Source: Methylobacterium sp. WSM2598
Lineage (GTDB): Bacteria; Pseudomonadota; Alphaproteobacteria; Rhizobiales; Beijerinckiaceae
DNA length: 64,000 nucleotides
Direction: 5' to 3'
Assembly (NCBI RefSeq): GCF_000379105.1
Contig: NZ_KB900609.1
Coordinates: 2,223,934-2,287,933, forward strand
Part shown: positions 62,155-64,000 of the stretch, piece by piece
Position numbering within the stretch: the first letter of the stretch is position 1
Layout of the letters: each line of letters opens with the position of its first letter
The notes under the pieces: generated by a model
Told to the model about the DNA's origin: nothing
The model's database searches: none
The model's input: the letters and a program-made list of their open reading frames with translations, nothing else
Translations under genes and position numbers: made by a program

Positions 62155-62753
62155 CGGGCGTCGTCCTCCATCATGTGGCGCAGGCCCGCCCGCAGATAGT
62201 CCCAGCCCGTGTAGAGGGTGAGCGCCGCCGAGATCCACAGCAGGGTCAGCCCGATCGTGACGGTGCCGGGCAGGATCCGCTCGCCCGCCGGCCCGGCGAT
62301 CAGGAAGCCGAGGGAGACGAGCTGCGCGGCGGTCTTCCACTTGGCGACGCGGCTCACCGGCACCCCGACCTTCAGCTCGGCGAGGTATTCGCGCAGGCCC
62401 GAGACCAGGATCTCCCGGCACAGGATGACGATCGCGGCCCAAAGCGAGGTGCCGGGGATCGAGCCGTCCGCGGCGAGCATCAGCAGGCAGGCGGCGACCA
62501 GGAGCTTGTCGGCGATCGGATCGAGCATCCGCCCGAGGGCCGAGCTCTGCGCGTAGGTGCGCGCCACGTAGCCGTCGAGGTAGTCGGTGATGGCCGCGGC
62601 GATGAACACCGCCAGGGCCGCGAAGCGCGCCGTCGGCTCCTGCGGCCAGAACAGGAGGCCCGCCACGACCGGCACCGCCGCCACGCGGCCGTAGGTCAGC
62701 AGATTGGCGAGGTTGAGGGCGACCGACCGGCGCCGAGGTACGACCATGGTCAT
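62151..62753 (-). CDS. pgsA: CDP-diacylglycerol--glycerol-3-phosphate 3-phosphatidyltransferase
   Basis: A 200-residue inner-membrane enzyme that makes phosphatidylglycerophosphate. The CDP-alcohol motif TDYLDGYVARTYAQSSALGRMLDPIADK spans the two metal sites, followed by hydrophobic helices. ATG at 62753 is used; 62747 is an alternative two codons later. It sits between uvrC and moaD, the order common in alphaproteobacteria, and overlaps moaD by four bases. Confidence 0.9.
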   Translation of the reverse strand: MTMVVPRRRSVALNLANLLTYGRVAAVPVVAGLLFWPQEPTARFAALAVFIAAAITDYLDGYVARTYAQSSALGRMLDPIADKLLVAACLLMLAADGSIPGTSLWAAIVILCREILVSGLREYLAELKVGVPVSRVAKWKTAAQLVSLGFLIAGPAGERILPGTVTIGLTLLWISAALTLYTGWDYLRAGLRHMMEDDAR

Positions 62754-62814
62754 CGCGGCCGGTGAAACCACGGGGCCGGGGACGCGTCAACCGCGACTCG
62801 CGCGGGGTCACGCG

Positions 62815-62880
62815 ATTTCCGACCGATCGCCGCGCGGGGCGGAAATCGCCCTCGCCCGGGCGCCGCGCGGGCGCCTGACG
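62815..62880. repeat. Diverged palindromic-element tail in the uvrC-pgsA gap
   Basis: GAAATCGCCCTCGCCCGGGCGCCGCGCGGGCGC resembles the reverse of the conserved element tail, with an adjacent GATTTCCGACC/CGGAAATCGCC palindrome. It lies in the 160-base gap between the uvrC stop and the pgsA start. Confidence 0.4.
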
Positions 62881-62912
62881 CGGCGTCCCGAAAGGACCGT
62901 CCGGGCCTCGTC

Positions 62913-64000
62913 TCACGCATTCGCGTGGAAGAAGTCGTAGACGGCGCGGGCCGTGGCGGCGTTGACGCCCGGCGTCTTGGCGAGATCCTCCAGGGCCGCG
63001 CGCTCGATGGCCTTCACGGTGCCGAAATGGTGCAGGAGGGCGCGCTTGCGCGTCGGCCCGATCCCCGGGATCTCGTCGAGCGGGTTCTTCACCAGCTCGC
63101 GCTTGCGCTTGGCCCGATGCGCCCCGATCGCGAAGCGGTGCGCCTCGTCGCGCAGGCGTTGCACGAAGTAGAGCGTCGGGTCGCGGGGCGGCAGCTTGAA
63201 GGGCGGCTGACCCTCCACGAAGAAGGTCTCGCGGCCCGCGTCCCGGTCCCGCCCCTTGGCGATGCCGACGAGGGGCACCCCCGTGACGCCGACCTCCGCC
63301 AAGGCGGCGCGGGCGGCCTCGAGCTGGCCCTTGCCGCCGTCGATCAGGACGAGGTCCGGCCAGGCCGGGAAGGCGTCCGCATCCGCCGGCTCGGCCTCGC
63401 CCTCCTGCCGGGGCGCCTCCTTGACCAGCCGGGCGAAGCGCCGGTGCAGCACCTCGCGCATCATGCCGAAATCGTCGCCCGGCTTCACGTCCGGCGACTT
63501 GATGGTGAAGGTCCGGTAATGGGTCTTCATGAACCCGGTCGGCCCGGCGACGATCATGGCGCCGACCGCGTTCGTGCCCATGATGTGGGAATTGTCGTAG
63601 ACCTCGACCCGCCGCGGCGGCCTCGGCAGGCCGAAAGCCTGGCCCAGCGCCGCCAGCAGCTTGCCCTGCGAGGCGGTATCGGCGAGCCGCCTTGCCAGGG
63701 CCTCCCGGGCGTTGCGGGCCGCGTAGTCGATCAGGTTCTTGCGCTCGCCGCGCTTGGGCTGGTGGATCTCGACCCGGGCGTCGATCCGCGTCGAGAGCGC
63801 CGCGGCGAGCAGTTCCGCGTCCTCGATCTCGTGCGAGACCAGGATCAGGCGCGGCGCCGGCTTGTCGTCGTAGAACTGGCCGATGAAGGAGCCGAGCACC
63901 TCCGAGGCCGACATCGAGCGGTCGGCCTTGGGAAAGTAGGCGCGGTTGCCCCAGTTCTGCCAGTTGCGGAAGAAGAACACCTCGATGCAGAACTGCCCGG
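62913..64000 (-). CDS. uvrC: UvrABC system protein C, 3' part
   Basis: Nucleotide-excision-repair nuclease. The frame is open to the window edge at 64000; the 5' GIY-YIG half is missing. Visible parts are the UVR-type linker, the C-terminal RNase-H-like nuclease domain with [30 protein letters not shown] and [13 protein letters not shown], and a tandem helix-hairpin-helix end, [36 protein letters not shown]. It leads the uvrC-pgsA-moaD set. Confidence 0.95.
   Translation of the reverse strand, partial: GQFCIEVFFFRNWQNWGNRAYFPKADRSMSASEVLGSFIGQFYDDKPAPRLILVSHEIEDAELLAAALSTRIDARVEIHQPKRGERKNLIDYAARNAREALARRLADTASQGKLLAALGQAFGLPRPPRRVEVYDNSHIMGTNAVGAMIVAGPTGFMKTHYRTFTIKSPDVKPGDDFGMMREVLHRRFARLVKEAPRQEGEAEPADADAFPAWPDLVLIDGGKGQLEAARAALAEVGVTGVPLVGIAKGRDRDAGRETFFVEGQPPFKLPPRDPTLYFVQRLRDEAHRFAIGAHRAKRKRELVKNPLDEIPGIGPTRKRALLHHFGTVKAIERAALEDLAKTPGVNAATARAVYDFFHANA

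Overview
The window is a contiguous stretch of very GC-rich (about 70 percent), gene-dense bacterial chromosome with frequent 4-base start/stop overlaps, many GTG starts and short GC-rich intergenic repeats. Gene content (uvrC-pgsA-moaD, hom-glpX, purEK with DUF465 neighbours, a PmtA-type methyltransferase, an HpnL-like protein, the NAGGN osmolyte operon, many sensory proteins) points to an alphaproteobacterium of the order Hyphomicrobiales. A plant-associated Methylobacterium-like organism is my best guess; this is inference from gene content, not a database match.

Layout. 1-2 kb: end of a chemotaxis receptor, an HpnL-like membrane protein and a small 2Fe-2S protein. 2-7.7 kb: complete minus-strand oligopeptide-type ABC importer. 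7.9-12.5 kb: exonuclease III, a ceramidase-type membrane hydrolase, then hom-glpX-GNAT. 12.5-15.7 kb: TPR lipoprotein and secreted serine hydrolase separated by repeat-rich DNA. 15.7-18.2 kb: purEK and two divergent DUF465 genes. 18.8-23.8 kb: two divergent acyl-CoA synthetases and an Old Yellow Enzyme. 23.9-26.5 kb: DUF962-like membrane protein, PmtA-like methyltransferase, class II aldolase. 26.6-31.6 kb: a large hybrid histidine kinase, a single-domain response regulator, and a histidine kinase whose membrane domain matches the ethylene-binding domain of plant ethylene receptors residue for residue at the copper and ethylene sites.

31.8-36.5 kb: complete operon for the dipeptide osmolyte N-acetylglutaminylglutamine amide. 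36.6-41.7 kb: a sarcosine/N-methyltryptophan oxidase-type flavoenzyme, an orphan PstS-like binding protein, and a two-gene redox unit (cytochrome b561 fused to an ethylbenzene-dehydrogenase-like heme domain, plus a plant-type ferredoxin reductase). 42.3-44.6 kb: an uncharacterised phosphoribosyltransferase-like/kinase-like fusion coupled to a histidine phosphatase. 44.6-48.5 kb: three-subunit PaoABC-type molybdenum hydroxylase. 48.6-53.7 kb: M20 dipeptidase, MFS carrier, SpeG-like acetyltransferase, pyrophosphatase, GNAT. 53.9-57 kb: tyrosine phosphatase, EamA exporter, alpha carbonic anhydrase, small Cys-pair protein. 57.4-61.8 kb: biuret-hydrolase-like enzyme with an NCS2-type permease, an orphan zinc-type binding protein behind a palindrome, DUF3616 protein. 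61.9-64 kb: moaD, pgsA and the 3' part of uvrC.

A recurring theme is a family of about 40-100 bp palindromic elements beginning TGATCC. At four genes the stop codon TGA is the first three bases of the element. One copy carries a five-fold amplification of a 20-bp hairpin unit. The strongest candidates for further work are the ethylene-receptor-like two-component system, the b561/heme/ferredoxin-reductase pair, the PRTase-kinase-phosphatase pair and the stop-codon-associated repeat family. No tRNA, rRNA, CRISPR array, prophage or transposase gene was seen.
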